A stretch of DNA of 64,000 nucleotides, taken from Crithidia sp. LVH-60A. Its lineage: Eukaryota; Euglenozoa; Kinetoplastea; Trypanosomatida; Trypanosomatidae. The notes under the pieces are model-generated. The model was not told the DNA's origin. It searched no databases and saw nothing but the letters and a program-made list of their open reading frames with translations. This document shows, one piece after another, positions 9,977 to 20,154 of the stretch (positions within the stretch are counted from its first letter, which is position 1; every line of letters begins with the position of its first letter). Where the stretch lies: contig CP119637.1 in the NCBI GenBank assembly GCA_030078075.1, positions 1,076,001 to 1,140,000 on the forward strand. Direction: 5' to 3'. The position numbers were made by a program, and so were the translations under genes.

Positions 9977-10944
9977 AGCGCGTGGTGATGCTGTCGCTCC
10001 GAGTAGCAGGCGGTGAAGTAGGGAGAAGTGAGGAGATTGGTTCTGTTACAAGCACCTTTCCCTCCTCTCCATTTTCACCTCTCTTCGCCATTATGTCGAT
10101 ACTCGCTGTGCTATCATTCTCGTCTTTTTTCCTGAGGTTCTGTCTCAGTTGGTAGGGTGTCGATAGAGTGAGCGGAGCTTCTGTGCTTCACACCTCTCTC
10201 TCTCCTCAATGACCTTCCTTTTCTTTTTTCTTTCTCTCTCTTGGTTTTAGTTTTCGTTTTTAACGATAGTCCTTTGCCAAAAAAAAAAAAGACGATGATC
10301 ACTGCAGCGCACTTGAGACTGACGACAAATAGTTGGCTTCTGTACGCGGAGGCGTGTCATGAACGCTGATTGGCGGTTGCATCCATCAGCAGGAGATGTG
10401 GTCCTTTTCTTCCCGTCTCCCTCTCTCTTTCTCCCGCGACGTTAGGTGAGAGGGCTGTGGTAAGGTGCCAGCGCACGGTGACGCTGTGCTGCGGCATCGC
10501 GCAGGAGTGGTGGCGAGGTGCCTGCACGGATCTATCTTTGATACGTCCCTTTTGAGCACTTTTACATCCACAGCATCCTTGTGCAGCTGATTGCGAGGTC
10601 AAACAAAGACGTAGCAACGTGTCCGCAATGCTCTTTGTCTAAGTATCACAGACTGCTGAGTACGTAGTTTCTTGATTGCTCGGCTTTTTGCTGTAAATGC
10701 TGTTTTCCTTCACCCGTTCTCTCTTCCTCTCGATCTCCCTCATTGTTCTTTCTTACCGAACTGCTGCGAACATTGCTGCCCTCAATACTTCTCCACGCAC
10801 TTGTTTCACGCGACCCCTTTTTCCATTTTTTCTGCACACAACCATATGCCATTATCCCTTCATGTCGGGTGAACACACATCGACTCTACACCCATTCATA
10901 CACCCGCTCCATTTTTCTACGCTGAAGGTATCTAGCGCAGAACC
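9977..10944 (+). other. Spacer between the two S17 genes
   Basis: This is 968 bp without a recognisable gene. It includes an A run at about 10278-10290 and pyrimidine-rich stretches near 10405-10435 and 10700-10740. Candidate AG acceptors before copy 2 lie at 10926-10927, 10934-10935 and 10939-10940. Its sequence is unlike the flank upstream of copy 1, so the duplication signal is confined to the coding sequence. Confidence 0.5.
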
Positions 10945-11376
10945 ATGGGTAACATCCGCACGAAGACCGTGAAGCGTGCCTCCCGCCAGGTGGTGGAGAA
11001 GTACTACTCGAAGCTCAACTTCGACTTCTACCAGAACAAGCGCGTCATTCTCGATGTCACGATTGCTCAGTCGAAGAAGCTGAAGAACAAGATCGCCGGC
11101 TACGCGACCCACATTATGAAGCGCCTGGCCCGCGGTCCGGTGCGCGGCATCTCCCTGAAGCTGCAGGAGGAGGAGCGCGAGCGCCGCATGGACCACGCCC
11201 CCGCCACCTCCGCCGTGGATCAGGTGATCCAGTCCGGCGTGAGCGTGGACAAGAAGACGATGCAGATGCTGCAGCGCCTGGAGATCGGCATGCCGAGCCG
11301 CGTCAAGCGCGCCGACGCCGCCGCCGCCAAGGTGAAGGCTGCGCCGCGCCGCAACATGCAGAAGAACAAGAAGTAG
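10945..11376 (+). CDS. RPS17: 40S ribosomal protein S17 (eS17), copy 2
   Basis: The protein is identical to that of copy 1 (143 residues). The only coding difference is a silent ATT (T at 11115), and the stop is TAG rather than TAA. Tandem ribosomal-protein copies with different UTRs are common in trypanosomatids and allow dosage and stage-specific mRNA control through the 3' UTR. Near-perfect coding identity beside unrelated flanks implies gene conversion or a recent duplication limited to the coding segment. Confidence 0.98.
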   Translation: MGNIRTKTVKRASRQVVEKYYSKLNFDFYQNKRVILDVTIAQSKKLKNKIAGYATHIMKRLARGPVRGISLKLQEEERERRMDHAPATSAVDQVIQSGVSVDKKTMQMLQRLEIGMPSRVKRADAAAAKVKAAPRRNMQKNKK

Positions 11377-11880
11377 AAGACTGAGACAGTTTGTTACAGG
11401 TTCCTTTTTCTTGTGCGCTCTTACCACATCTTTTTCTTTTCTATCATTTTTGATCAGTAACCAAAACGGCGCAACGCATAACTGAAGTTTACGGTCTGTG
11501 TGACGTCCAAAAGTCTGCTGTCTCGCTGTTGATGAAGGTGGTCACTGCACTGTACCCGCTGACTGCTGCACCTCTTTTTGTGAGTTCAAAAGTATCGTGC
11601 TCAGTAGGGTGCGTTGTCGCGAACACTGAGCTGAAGTGCGGAGCATTGCTTGCAACTCGAACGAAACCATGTCCGCCGCGGTCAGATATTATGCCTCCTC
11701 GTCTGCTTCACGACTCTTTTTTCCTTTCTCTTTCTTTTTACCTCCTCGTGTTCTTCCCCGCTAATTTTCTTCGTTAACCCTCTTCGATCAAGAAGACAGT
11801 GGGGGTCTTGCTGCTACATAAGCGCGCTCTGCCCGCTGCATTCTTTGTCGTGTGCAACTTCCCATCTCAAAAAACCGACC
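11377..11880 (+). other. Intergenic region with splice acceptor
   Basis: No gene recognised. A pyrimidine-rich stretch (about 11708-11788) with AG at 11791-11792 is a plausible spliced-leader acceptor, about 90 nt before the ATG at 11881. Confidence 0.5.
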
Positions 11881-12459
11881 ATGGAGGATCAACTCCGTGC
11901 TTTTCGGCGGTACAGTCGTGTTTTCCCTTCCGTGCCTTATGGACGGCACGCCGCACGCGTTGGCTGCTCGCTGGCGGCGAACGTGAAGTCCGCCGTCCCC
12001 ACTCAATTTTCCAAGGTGCACCACAGTGTCAGTCACGTAAAGATCTTGGCCCTCCTGTGCTCCAAGAGTGCCCCACACTGTGAGGCTACACATCTTCCCA
12101 CAGAGTCGGTCTCGTCCACGCGCAAGCGGCAGCGCAACGAAGAAGACGATGACAAAGAAGACAGTGAGCACCCCGTCGCCGAAAGGTCCTCGCCGAAAAC
12201 TGCTGACGATCCTTTATTAGCTGATGGTGATGCGCAGGACAGCAACCGCGCAGCCCCACAGCCTTCTCCATCGCAACCGGCAACCACATCGGCAACCATA
12301 GCAGACTCAGCGGAAGCGCGTTTGTCGCAAAAAGGGCACGTGTATGTCCGCGTGCAGTACGACCGGGCTCTCATCACAACGCTGCCGATCGAGGTGATGC
12401 GCAAGCAACACCCACAGGTGCTCATCGACTACCTCCTTTCCATGTCTGTCTGGGAGTGA
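11881..12459 (+). CDS. Small protein with chromo-shadow-like C-terminus (hypothetical)
   Basis: This encodes 192 residues from the ATG at 11881. The N-terminal half is basic and unrecognised. A low-complexity middle contains a possible nuclear signal (TRKRQRNEEDDDKED, near residue 80). The last 40 residues form a compact segment beginning GHVYVRVQYDRALITT and ending HPQVLIDYLLSMSVWE. This resembles, by eye, the last helix and strand of HP1-type chromo-shadow domains (CPQIVIAFYEERLTWH), with the same spacing back to the preceding beta strand. Chromo-shadow domains dimerise and recruit chromatin proteins. I recall a chromo-shadow protein in a T. brucei promoter-associated complex, but cannot say this is its orthologue. 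The reading frame looks real because of its codon use and clear acceptor upstream; the domain call is tentative. Confidence 0.75.
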   Translation: MEDQLRAFRRYSRVFPSVPYGRHAARVGCSLAANVKSAVPTQFSKVHHSVSHVKILALLCSKSAPHCEATHLPTESVSSTRKRQRNEEDDDKEDSEHPVAERSSPKTADDPLLADGDAQDSNRAAPQPSPSQPATTSATIADSAEARLSQKGHVYVRVQYDRALITTLPIEVMRKQHPQVLIDYLLSMSVWE

Positions 12460-12902
12460 AAGGTTTATCGGGTGTTTTATTTGAAATGCTTGAGCTACTT
12501 TTTTATGAAAACTCTGTTACCTTTTTATCTGCTTTCCAATATGGAAGGTGAAGCAACAATTCTTTGTGTACAAACAGGAAAGTCACGAAGATGAGGAAAA
12601 ACAGGTGGGATTGCTCTCATCATCTGCGTATACACTTGCCACTATTTTCCATTTGGCGCAGCTTCTACGTTTGTGTGAGTGCGTCTATGTGTGGCTTGCC
12701 CCTCTTCACCGTCTCATCCTTCACCTCTTGGCTCTCTCTCTCTTTCTTCTTCTCATCCGCGACTCTCCCAAACATGCGACGTGCTTGACGGCTGAACAAA
12801 CTCAGTCCGGTCAAATACACGAGGGAACAAAACATCAAAAAAAAAAAAGCACAAGTCCCTGCAAGACTGCAGAGTTCCACTCCTCTACAGTAGGAAGCTC
12901 GA
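12460..12902 (+). other. Intergenic region before SF3b1
   Basis: No gene recognised. A pyrimidine tract at about 12704-12770 with AG at 12804-12805 is a candidate trans-splice acceptor, roughly 97 nt before the start codon. An A run lies at 12838-12848. Confidence 0.5.
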
Positions 12903-15900
12903 ATGTCCGAATCCGAGGATGGCCAGCAGGCCATCAAGAAGCACCGCTGGGAAGACGCTGGCGGCGACGGTGACGCCAGCGCGGCTAGTGTGCTGCCCAC
13001 CACCACACGCTGGAGCTCTGCCACGCCGCGGCAGTACGGCCTCGACACGCTGGGCAGCACGGCATCCTTGTCGGGTGACTCCGCCTCTTCGTGGCGGGGC
13101 ATGGCCACCCCCAACTCCACTCCCTTCATGTCCGACTACATCCAAACTCCCACTTTCAGCGCCGTGAGTGGACGCACGCCGTCCATGTTCACGCCCGGCC
13201 AGGAGAGTGCCTCCGTCGGCGGCAGCACACCGCTGTTCGCCAGCGGCAGCACGCCACGCATGGGTGGCGCGACGCCGATGTTCAGCGGCGCCACCCCCGC
13301 CGCCGGCGCGTCCTTTGGCGCCACGCCCAACTACCAGTTCGAGGGCGACACGCCGCTCCAGTCACACTTTGCGACATCGGCCGAGACGCAGTCCATCACG
13401 ACAGCCGCCATCGAGGCCAAGGCGAAAACGCTCGAGAAGGAGTGGCGGCGCAAGAACAAGCGGCTGACGGCTGAGTACCTCGACAGCATTCTGCCTACCG
13501 AATTCTTCGCGGTGGCGCCGGTGCCGGCAGATTACAACCCGCTGCCGCCGGAGGAGCCCAACTTTTACGAGCTGGCGGTGCGCACGATGGATATCTTTGC
13601 AATGAACGGGGCAGACGCCAGCGTGACGGCTGGCGTAGATGAGAAGGGTCAGCCCATCACCTACGACATCCCGGACGACATGGGGGACGGCATGCCCGCT
13701 ATGCTGCCGCAAGACGCCGCCGTGTTTGTGGAGCTGCTGAAGTACCACAACGCTGACCGCATCCCCGACGATCACTTGCCGTCCTACTTGCTCATGAAGA
13801 ACCTCTTCAAGCTCAAGAACGGCGACACGCTGCAGCGCCGCACCGGCACTCGCTACCTCCTCGACAAGGCGAGCGTCTTTGGCAGCCACTTCATCTTCCA
13901 GCGCGTCATCTTCATCTGGAGCTCTGACATTCTGAGTCTCGAGGAGAAGCACTACTTCATCGAGTTCATCAAGTCCCTCCTGCAGAAAATGGGGAAAGAA
14001 GTGCGGCAGTCAACGAAGGAGGTGGTGCACCTCGTTGAGCCGCTGCTCACGGCGCACGAGCGCATCCTCCGTGACGACGGCAAGCAGGTGCTGACGCTGC
14101 TCACCCGCGTCGTTGGCTTCCAGGCCGTCTTCGAAGTGATTCGCGAGGACTTTGGCCACGAGGAGGCGATTATTCGCCGCCACACGGCACGTGTCATGGC
14201 CGTGGTGGGCTACGCTGCTGGGACAGAGGAGGTGACGGCTGCGCTGCGCGACATGTCCTACGCACCGTCGGCCCTCGCACGGCAGACGGTGGTGCGAGCC
14301 ATGGCGGAGCTGGCGAAGCTCGTCGGCCACGCGCTGATGGCGGCGCTGCCGGAGATGGTGGCGATGCTGGAGCGCCTGCTGCGCGACGAGAAGCGGGTGC
14401 AGCGTGACGCCGCATTGGCGGTGGCTGCCATTGCCGAGGCGACCGCACCCGACGGTATCGAGGAGCTGGCGCCGCTGGTCGACGTCATCTGCGACGAGTG
14501 CGTGCGGGGCATCGGCAGCACCGCGTCCCCCTTCATCCAGGCCTTTGGCGCCTTGGTGCCCCTCATGTCACCCTACGACGCTCAGGCACGCACGGCCGCG
14601 ATGATGCCCAATTTGGTGAACCAGTTCAGCACCCCAGAGGACGAGTTCAGGCGGGTGCTCATCTCTGTCGTGCGCAAGTGCGTCTCGGCCGAGGGCGTGA
14701 CGCCGCAGTTCATCCGGCAGACGATCCTCGAGCCCTTCTTCGACGGCTTCTGGCGCGTGCGCCGCATCGCGGCTGATCGACAGACCTCCGGCAGCCTCGT
14801 CGCGACGACGGTCGAGATCGCCAAGAAGCTTGGCAGCGTCGACGTCCTGGCGAAGCTGTCGCCCGAGATCAAGGACGAGAGCGAGGAGTACCAGCGCATG
14901 GTGCTGACGGCCATCAAGAAGGTGGTGGACACGACCGGCATGGAGGCGGCGCCGGACACCCTCGTCACGTTCGTCCTCGACGGCGCCATCGCTGCGGTGC
15001 GTCAGGATGAGCTGGGGGTGAGCAAGCTGGTGATGACGGTGCTGGCGACCATTTGCAACGCGCTGGGAGCCCGTCTTCGCCCCTACTTGAAGCAGGTCTT
15101 CGACCTCATCCAGCGCCGCCGCGAGAACCGCGAGGCCACCATGCGTGCGCAAACCGCCGACCTCGTCTCACTGATCGCCCACACCGTGATGCTGGCCGAT
15201 GGTACGGTGTTCCTGCAGGATCTGGGCCGCAGCCTCTACGAGCGTCTCGAGGACCCCGATGCCCGCGCGCTCAGCTCCAACCTGCGTGCCGTGCGTGCCA
15301 TTCTGTCCGAGCTTGGCTCCCGCCGCTTCAAGCCCTCGGTGCGGGAGCTGCTGAAGCGCCTCACCTTCGTCATTAAGAGCCGCAACAGCGCCGTCCAGAA
15401 CAACGCCATCACCCTCGTCGAGGACATCGCCACAAACTACGACAGCGACGTCGACGCGATCCACCTGCACGAGCTCGCCACGCGGAGTCTCTTTGACCTG
15501 CTCGATGCGCCGAAGCGGTCGACGCGGCACGCCTGTGCCCGCACCTTCGGTGTCATCGCGAAGAAGATCCGCCCCTTCGCCATCATCCTCGAGCTGGTGG
15601 ACAACTTCCGCCAGGACAAGCGCAAGATCCGCATTTGCACCGCCGTGGCGCTGAGTGCCATTGCGAAGGAGTGCGGTCCCTTCACCATTATCCCCTACCT
15701 GTTGAACGAGTACAAGATCAGCGAGGGCGAGCAGGTGGCGGTGATTGTGCAGCACTCGGTGCTCAAGGCGGTCCGCTACATCTTCGAGGCAATCGGGGCG
15801 GTGGGCAAGGAGTACGTCTATCCCCTCGTGCCGCTGCTGGAGCGGGCGCTGACGGAGACAAACATTCAGATGCGCCGCATGGCGGTGGAGGCGTGCCGGG

Positions 15901-16271
15901 CCATCGTGCTCGCGGTCGCTGGCAACGACGGCTTCGAGGGAATCGCGACGCACTTTCTCAACTTTATCCACCCCAACATCGTGGAGCTGCTGTCGAAGAA
16001 TGAGGTGAAGATTGGTGAGGAGCGTCTCAAGATGGTGACGGCGGTGGTGAGCTACTACGAGGCGGTGCGGGTTGTGATTGGATCGGGTGTGCTGCTGCAG
16101 TACCTTGTGCAGGGCCTCTTCCATCCCGCGCAGAAGGTGCGTGACATCTACCGACGCACGTACAACATCATCTACGTTGGCAGCCCCGAAAGCCTGGTAC
16201 CGTACTATCCGCGCGTCGCCTGCGATGCCACCCACACGTACGTGCGACACGAGCTTGAGGTGTTGCTTTAA
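12903..16271 (+). CDS. SF3B1: Splicing factor 3B subunit 1 (SF3b155/SAP155)
   Basis: This is a 1,122-residue protein from the ATG at 12903. The N-terminal quarter has the TP-rich repeats of SF3B1 (GGSTPLFASGSTPRMGGATP). The rest is the HEAT superhelix, and the end (YVGSPESLVPYYPRVACDAT) closely matches the human C-terminus. SF3b1 is the scaffold of the SF3b complex in the U2 snRNP and holds the branch-point helix; in trypanosomatids it serves trans-splicing of every mRNA and the few cis-introns. At the position of human Lys700, a cancer hotspot in the branch-site tunnel, this protein has Arg498 (within RDEKRVQRDAALA), by manual alignment. It is shorter than human (1,304), mostly through a reduced N-terminus. 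Confidence 0.97.
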   Translation: MSESEDGQQAIKKHRWEDAGGDGDASAASVLPTTTRWSSATPRQYGLDTLGSTASLSGDSASSWRGMATPNSTPFMSDYIQTPTFSAVSGRTPSMFTPGQESASVGGSTPLFASGSTPRMGGATPMFSGATPAAGASFGATPNYQFEGDTPLQSHFATSAETQSITTAAIEAKAKTLEKEWRRKNKRLTAEYLDSILPTEFFAVAPVPADYNPLPPEEPNFYELAVRTMDIFAMNGADASVTAGVDEKGQPITYDIPDDMGDGMPAMLPQDAAVFVELLKYHNADRIPDDHLPSYLLMKNLFKLKNGDTLQRRTGTRYLLDKASVFGSHFIFQRVIFIWSSDILSLEEKHYFIEFIKSLLQKMGKEVRQSTKEVVHLVEPLLTAHERILRDDGKQVLTLLTRVVGFQAVFEVIREDFGHEEAIIRRHTARVMAVVGYAAGTEEVTAALRDMSYAPSALARQTVVRAMAELAKLVGHALMAALPEMVAMLERLLRDEKRVQRDAALAVAAIAEATAPDGIEELAPLVDVICDECVRGIGSTASPFIQAFGALVPLMSPYDAQARTAAMMPNLVNQFSTPEDEFRRVLISVVRKCVSAEGVTPQFIRQTILEPFFDGFWRVRRIAADRQTSGSLVATTVEIAKKLGSVDVLAKLSPEIKDESEEYQRMVLTAIKKVVDTTGMEAAPDTLVTFVLDGAIAAVRQDELGVSKLVMTVLATICNALGARLRPYLKQVFDLIQRRRENREATMRAQTADLVSLIAHTVMLADGTVFLQDLGRSLYERLEDPDARALSSNLRAVRAILSELGSRRFKPSVRELLKRLTFVIKSRNSAVQNNAITLVEDIATNYDSDVDAIHLHELATRSLFDLLDAPKRSTRHACARTFGVIAKKIRPFAIILELVDNFRQDKRKIRICTAVALSAIAKECGPFTIIPYLLNEYKISEGEQVAVIVQHSVLKAVRYIFEAIGAVGKEYVYPLVPLLERALTETNIQMRRMAVEACRAIVLAVAGNDGFEGIATHFLNFIHPNIVELLSKNEVKIGEERLKMVTAVVSYYEAVRVVIGSGVLLQYLVQGLFHPAQKVRDIYRRTYNIIYVGSPESLVPYYPRVACDATHTYVRHELEVLL

Positions 16272-17466
16272 AGCTTAGGGCTGCGTGGGAAGGGACGGAG
16301 AGAGAAAGAGAGGGTGCCGGTCGCACGTCTCTTCGTCCGAAGAATAGCACCATCTTGCTGCCCTGGGCAAAGTTGCCGTGACGCATTGTGCAGGAAGAGA
16401 CGGGGAGGACCTGCATGCTGTGTGTGAGTATGTGTGTGTGTTGTGTTGAATCTGGGAGTGCGGTGGCAGACGACAGATTTGCGGTGCAGTTCAGCTAACA
16501 AAATGTGTCACTCCAAAAAAAAAAAAGGCATCGGCGCGCTTCTCTTCGCCTTTTGTGCGATCCACTAAACAGCAGCTCCTCTGCTAAGATCCGCCGCGTT
16601 CAATTTTTTTTAAAATGGTTCGCCTCGGTTTTCATGTGGCCAGTGAGACCAACTCAATCGAGCACCAAAACTTTTTTTTTTTTTGGAGGGCGTGTGCTAG
16701 TGTGTAGCAATTTGTCTCGGCGAGTAGAAGAGTCATCTGGCACCTCTCCTGCACCCTTGGCATCATGTTGTCGTCCTGCGCAGCTCTTTTTCTCTTCGAG
16801 AGAAACAGAAAAGCGTTTTGTCTTTCTACTTCCCTCTTCCTCCTTTTCTTTCTTGGTCTCGACACCCAGTCTCGTACTTGACTTTAAAGCTGATTCTCTT
16901 TCGGCTGTGGCTCGACTTGCTTGCCAGCACTTCGGGCACCCACGCGCACAGCAGAAGCAAAACGCCGCCAGCCCGACCCTCGACAGCCGACGCACACGTC
17001 TCTGCCCCGCCTTTCCTCTTTTGGTGATTGAAATTGGTAGTCGTCACTACAGTGTAGAAATTGAGGCATATCATCGTTTTTTTCTTTTTTTTGCGTTAAC
17101 AAGCAAGATCATCTCATACATAACCAGGCAAAGGAAGATAGCCACATCTTATTGAAGCAGTGCACCTCGTGAGCGTAAAGCAGGTCTGGCATAGTTTACC
17201 TTTTCCCTTTCCTTTCCCTGTAGCTGTCATTGTTTTTCCCTTTCTACCGATAGAATTTATTTTTTTGTTTGGTTTATAAATCGTGTTTCTTCGAGCACTT
17301 CTCCGTCCATTTTCCCTTTCCCGTTGCTGGCGTGGATTGCTCGCATCGTTTCGTTCTTTGTTACCTCTTTTGTCGCAGTGCTGCTCCGATCGCTGACGGC
17401 ATAAGGGGCTTTCATTTGTCTTTTTAACTCTTTAGAAAAAAAAAAGATACGTTTGTAGGAGTAGCG
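16272..17466 (+). other. Long intergenic region, no gene seen
   Basis: 1.2 kb of UTR-like sequence with homopolymer runs (A at 16515-16526, T at 16672-16685), T/C-rich stretches and a TG-rich patch near 16420-16445. No frame has coding character. Confidence 0.5.
17199..17223 (+). promoter_or_regulatory. Candidate trans-splice acceptor of the LRR/IQ gene
   Basis: An uninterrupted pyrimidine tract (17199-17219) is followed by GTAG, AG at 17222-17223, the strongest poly-Y/AG signal in this spacer. It would leave about 243 nt of 5' UTR. Confidence 0.5.
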
Positions 17467-20154
17467 ATGGCTTCTTCCACCGTCGTCGACCTGTCGTTTG
17501 CGCCAGGCGTCGCGCAGACGCTGGCTGAGCTGCCCTACAGTGACGAGATGCTGAACGGCCAGGCGCCGGAGGAGATGCACGAGCTCGACGTCTCTTACGC
17601 GCAGCTGGCGCTGCTGACAACCGCCCCCGAGTCCTCCATCAACGAGATTCTGCACTTCGTGACGGTGCTGCGGGCGTCAAACAACGAGATCAGCACGCTG
17701 CGCGGCTTGGACGCCCTTGTCTCGCTCGAGGTACTCGACCTCAGTCACAACCGCCTGCAGGTGGTGGATGCTCACTCGGCGACACTGCTCAAGACGCTGC
17801 GGCGGCTTCGCACCATCGACTTTTCACACAACAACATGAGTCTACTGGATCTCGACGGCTCGGTCGGAGCCCCGTCGCCGCGGTCGGCGGGAGGCAACAC
17901 CGCTGGTGCCGGTGGTGTGGGTGGCGGCTCTCTCACCTCCTCGTCTGCTGCTGGGCTGACTGCCGGCCGGGCAGCACCGCCGTCCTCTGAGAAGAACACC
18001 GGCCTCACCTCTCTTGCAGCCATCAACCTCTCGCACAATGCCTTCATTGAGTTCCCGGACCTCCGCAGTGCGCCATTTCTGCAGGTGCTGAACATGAGCC
18101 ACAACCGGCTGGAGCTGATCACCGACATGGATACCCGGCTGCCCCTGCTCTCCCTCCACTCCCTCTTGCTGCACGCCAACCGCGTGCCGAGCGTCAGCAA
18201 TCTCGTGCCCCTCTGTGCCTTGGCAACCTCGCTGAAGCATTTGCAGATCTTCGACAACCCCTTCACCTTCACGGGGGAGGAGGCAGCGGAGGGCACCGAT
18301 GCCTCGCTCTGGTGGCGGCCCTTCCTGCTGTGGCTCTGCCCGCTGCTTGCGACGGTGGACCAGACGGAGCTGACACCCAGCGAGCGGCGGGCCGCCACCG
18401 AGGCGCTCTTCCGCGAGCACGGCACCCTGTCGCGCACCGCGATGGCCTACATGAATCCTCAGCACAAGGACGACTTGGAAGCGTACCTGAAGCGGCTGAG
18501 CGCGTCGGCTCACCCTCCTGCAGATGCCCTCGAGGTGATCGGTGAGCTACGAGACGAAGACGACGAGGATGTCTCGATGCCACTGAAGGCAGGCTATGAG
18601 GCTGGCCCAGGCGCAGTGCGCAACGATGACGAAGAAGGAGACGACGAGGCGTACGCGAACGACGTGGTTGTGCCCATGTCTCACGTGAACACGGTACGCC
18701 ACCAGAGCATTTCAAAGAGTGTGAGTGGTGGTGGTGGCGGCGCTGGGCGGCGTGCCGTCGGCTCTCCCCTGGGCTACTACATCGATGTCCAGGAGACGCC
18801 GTCGTCGCCAGCGAACGGCGTCAACAACTCGTCCGCACGGACGTCGAACCGCGTTGTCATTGTGGACCCCAGTGAGCAGAACCCGGCAAGCTCTGTAGAC
18901 GGCGGTATCCTTGTGACAAACCACAACCGCCAGCGGACCCGCACCGTCCCCATCACCACGGTGGTGCGCGCGTTGCAGCAGAAGACACGCTCGCTGGAGG
19001 AGGTGGTGGCGGTGCTCTGGCGCGGCGACCTCGCGCGACGGACGGCGGCGGCGATTGTGATCCAGCGCTACATGCGTGGTGCCCTCGCCCGCATGCACCT
19101 CTCCGAGGACGATGGGGAGAGTTGCCGCTTCATCCGATACCAGCTGCAGCAGGCTGCGGCTGCCGCACGGTCACAGAAGGCGCAGCCGGGGCTGACGACG
19201 GCAACGGGGGCTGCGGCCTCGGCTGCCGCTCTCTCGCGCGGACCCAGCACGCGCAACGCCGCCGTGCACGGGACGCGGCAGGCGTCGCTGGAGGCGATCG
19301 AGGCGAGTGGCTCCAGCATGGAGGAGGTGCTCGTCTCGATGCGCAGCCTGCAAGAGGTGATGAGCAGCATGTGGGTCGACCTGGAGGAGTACCGCGCAAT
19401 GGCCGACCGCGAGCAGCGCAACGCCGCTACGTTGATTCAGCGGTGGTACCGCGGGTACTGCGCACGACGCGACTACGGTCGAGTCCGCCACCGCGTCGCA
19501 CCGGCGCAAACACCGCCGTCATCGGCGTGCAAGTGCGCCGGCAAGACGGCCGCTCTGCAAAAGGAGGTTTTGGAGCTGCGTCACGAGGTGCGGGAGTTGC
19601 GAGAGATGCTGATGCAGACGGCACGCCAGCAGCGTCTCGCAGCCTACGAGGACCCTGAGGCGGCAATGGATGCGATCGTGCAGAAACACGAGGCCCGCGT
19701 GCAGACGAACCGCGGCGTTGAGAGGAGTCAGCAACAGCGGCAGCGCCAGAGTGACAGTCGCTCCCCAAGTGCCACTCCAAGCATCACGGGTGGTGGTGGT
19801 GGTGGTGGTAATGATGCATCGCAGGAGAGAGGCTTTGTGCACAGCTCGCCTCGCGCTGACGCAGAGACGCTGGAAGAAGCGAAGGAGCAGCAGAACGCAC
19901 CAGTGGGCAAGTCCAGCGGCGTGCTCAAGAGCCCGCCTCACTCGCACGTGTACCTGCACCGCATGCCAGAAGAGGTGTCTGCACGGGCTTCCCCAACGTC
20001 GATCCGCTCTCCCAACAACTACAACAGCAGCAGCTCAGGCAGGCAGGCGAGGCCGCTGGCTAAGATCACCAAGCGACGCCCGACTGATGCCACGTCACAC
20101 AGCGGGTCCCCGTACGACAGCTTCTCGACCAGTGCCGAAGGGTCAGCCCTCTAG
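17467..20154 (+). CDS. Leucine-rich repeat and IQ-motif protein
   Basis: This 895-residue protein starts at the ATG at 17467. SDS22-type leucine-rich repeats run from about residue 57 to 260 (LRASNNEISTLRGLDAL, LEVLDLSHNRLQVV, LRTIDFSHNNMSLL, LQVLNMSHNRLELI). They are interrupted by a Gly/Ser/Ala-rich insert near 135-178. A cap-like segment at 265-320 resembles LRRcap/LRR-flanking sequences. IQ motifs, which bind calmodulin-like light chains, lie near residue 530 (AIVIQRYMRGALARM) and 656 (TLIQRWYRGYCARRDY). A coiled coil follows at about 695-730. The tail is Ser-rich. This layout is typical of axonemal or centrosomal LRR/IQ proteins, so a flagellar or basal-body role is a reasonable inference, not shown by the sequence. 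The gene lies two genes upstream of another multi-IQ protein. Confidence 0.9.
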   Translation: MASSTVVDLSFAPGVAQTLAELPYSDEMLNGQAPEEMHELDVSYAQLALLTTAPESSINEILHFVTVLRASNNEISTLRGLDALVSLEVLDLSHNRLQVVDAHSATLLKTLRRLRTIDFSHNNMSLLDLDGSVGAPSPRSAGGNTAGAGGVGGGSLTSSSAAGLTAGRAAPPSSEKNTGLTSLAAINLSHNAFIEFPDLRSAPFLQVLNMSHNRLELITDMDTRLPLLSLHSLLLHANRVPSVSNLVPLCALATSLKHLQIFDNPFTFTGEEAAEGTDASLWWRPFLLWLCPLLATVDQTELTPSERRAATEALFREHGTLSRTAMAYMNPQHKDDLEAYLKRLSASAHPPADALEVIGELRDEDDEDVSMPLKAGYEAGPGAVRNDDEEGDDEAYANDVVVPMSHVNTVRHQSISKSVSGGGGGAGRRAVGSPLGYYIDVQETPSSPANGVNNSSARTSNRVVIVDPSEQNPASSVDGGILVTNHNRQRTRTVPITTVVRALQQKTRSLEEVVAVLWRGDLARRTAAAIVIQRYMRGALARMHLSEDDGESCRFIRYQLQQAAAAARSQKAQPGLTTATGAAASAAALSRGPSTRNAAVHGTRQASLEAIEASGSSMEEVLVSMRSLQEVMSSMWVDLEEYRAMADREQRNAATLIQRWYRGYCARRDYGRVRHRVAPAQTPPSSACKCAGKTAALQKEVLELRHEVRELREMLMQTARQQRLAAYEDPEAAMDAIVQKHEARVQTNRGVERSQQQRQRQSDSRSPSATPSITGGGGGGGNDASQERGFVHSSPRADAETLEEAKEQQNAPVGKSSGVLKSPPHSHVYLHRMPEEVSARASPTSIRSPNNYNSSSSGRQARPLAKITKRRPTDATSHSGSPYDSFSTSAEGSAL

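Noticed and set aside
15168-16250. Long open frame on the - strand (360 codons)
   Set aside because: Antisense to the strongly conserved C-terminal half of SF3b1; Arg/His/Gln-rich artefact.
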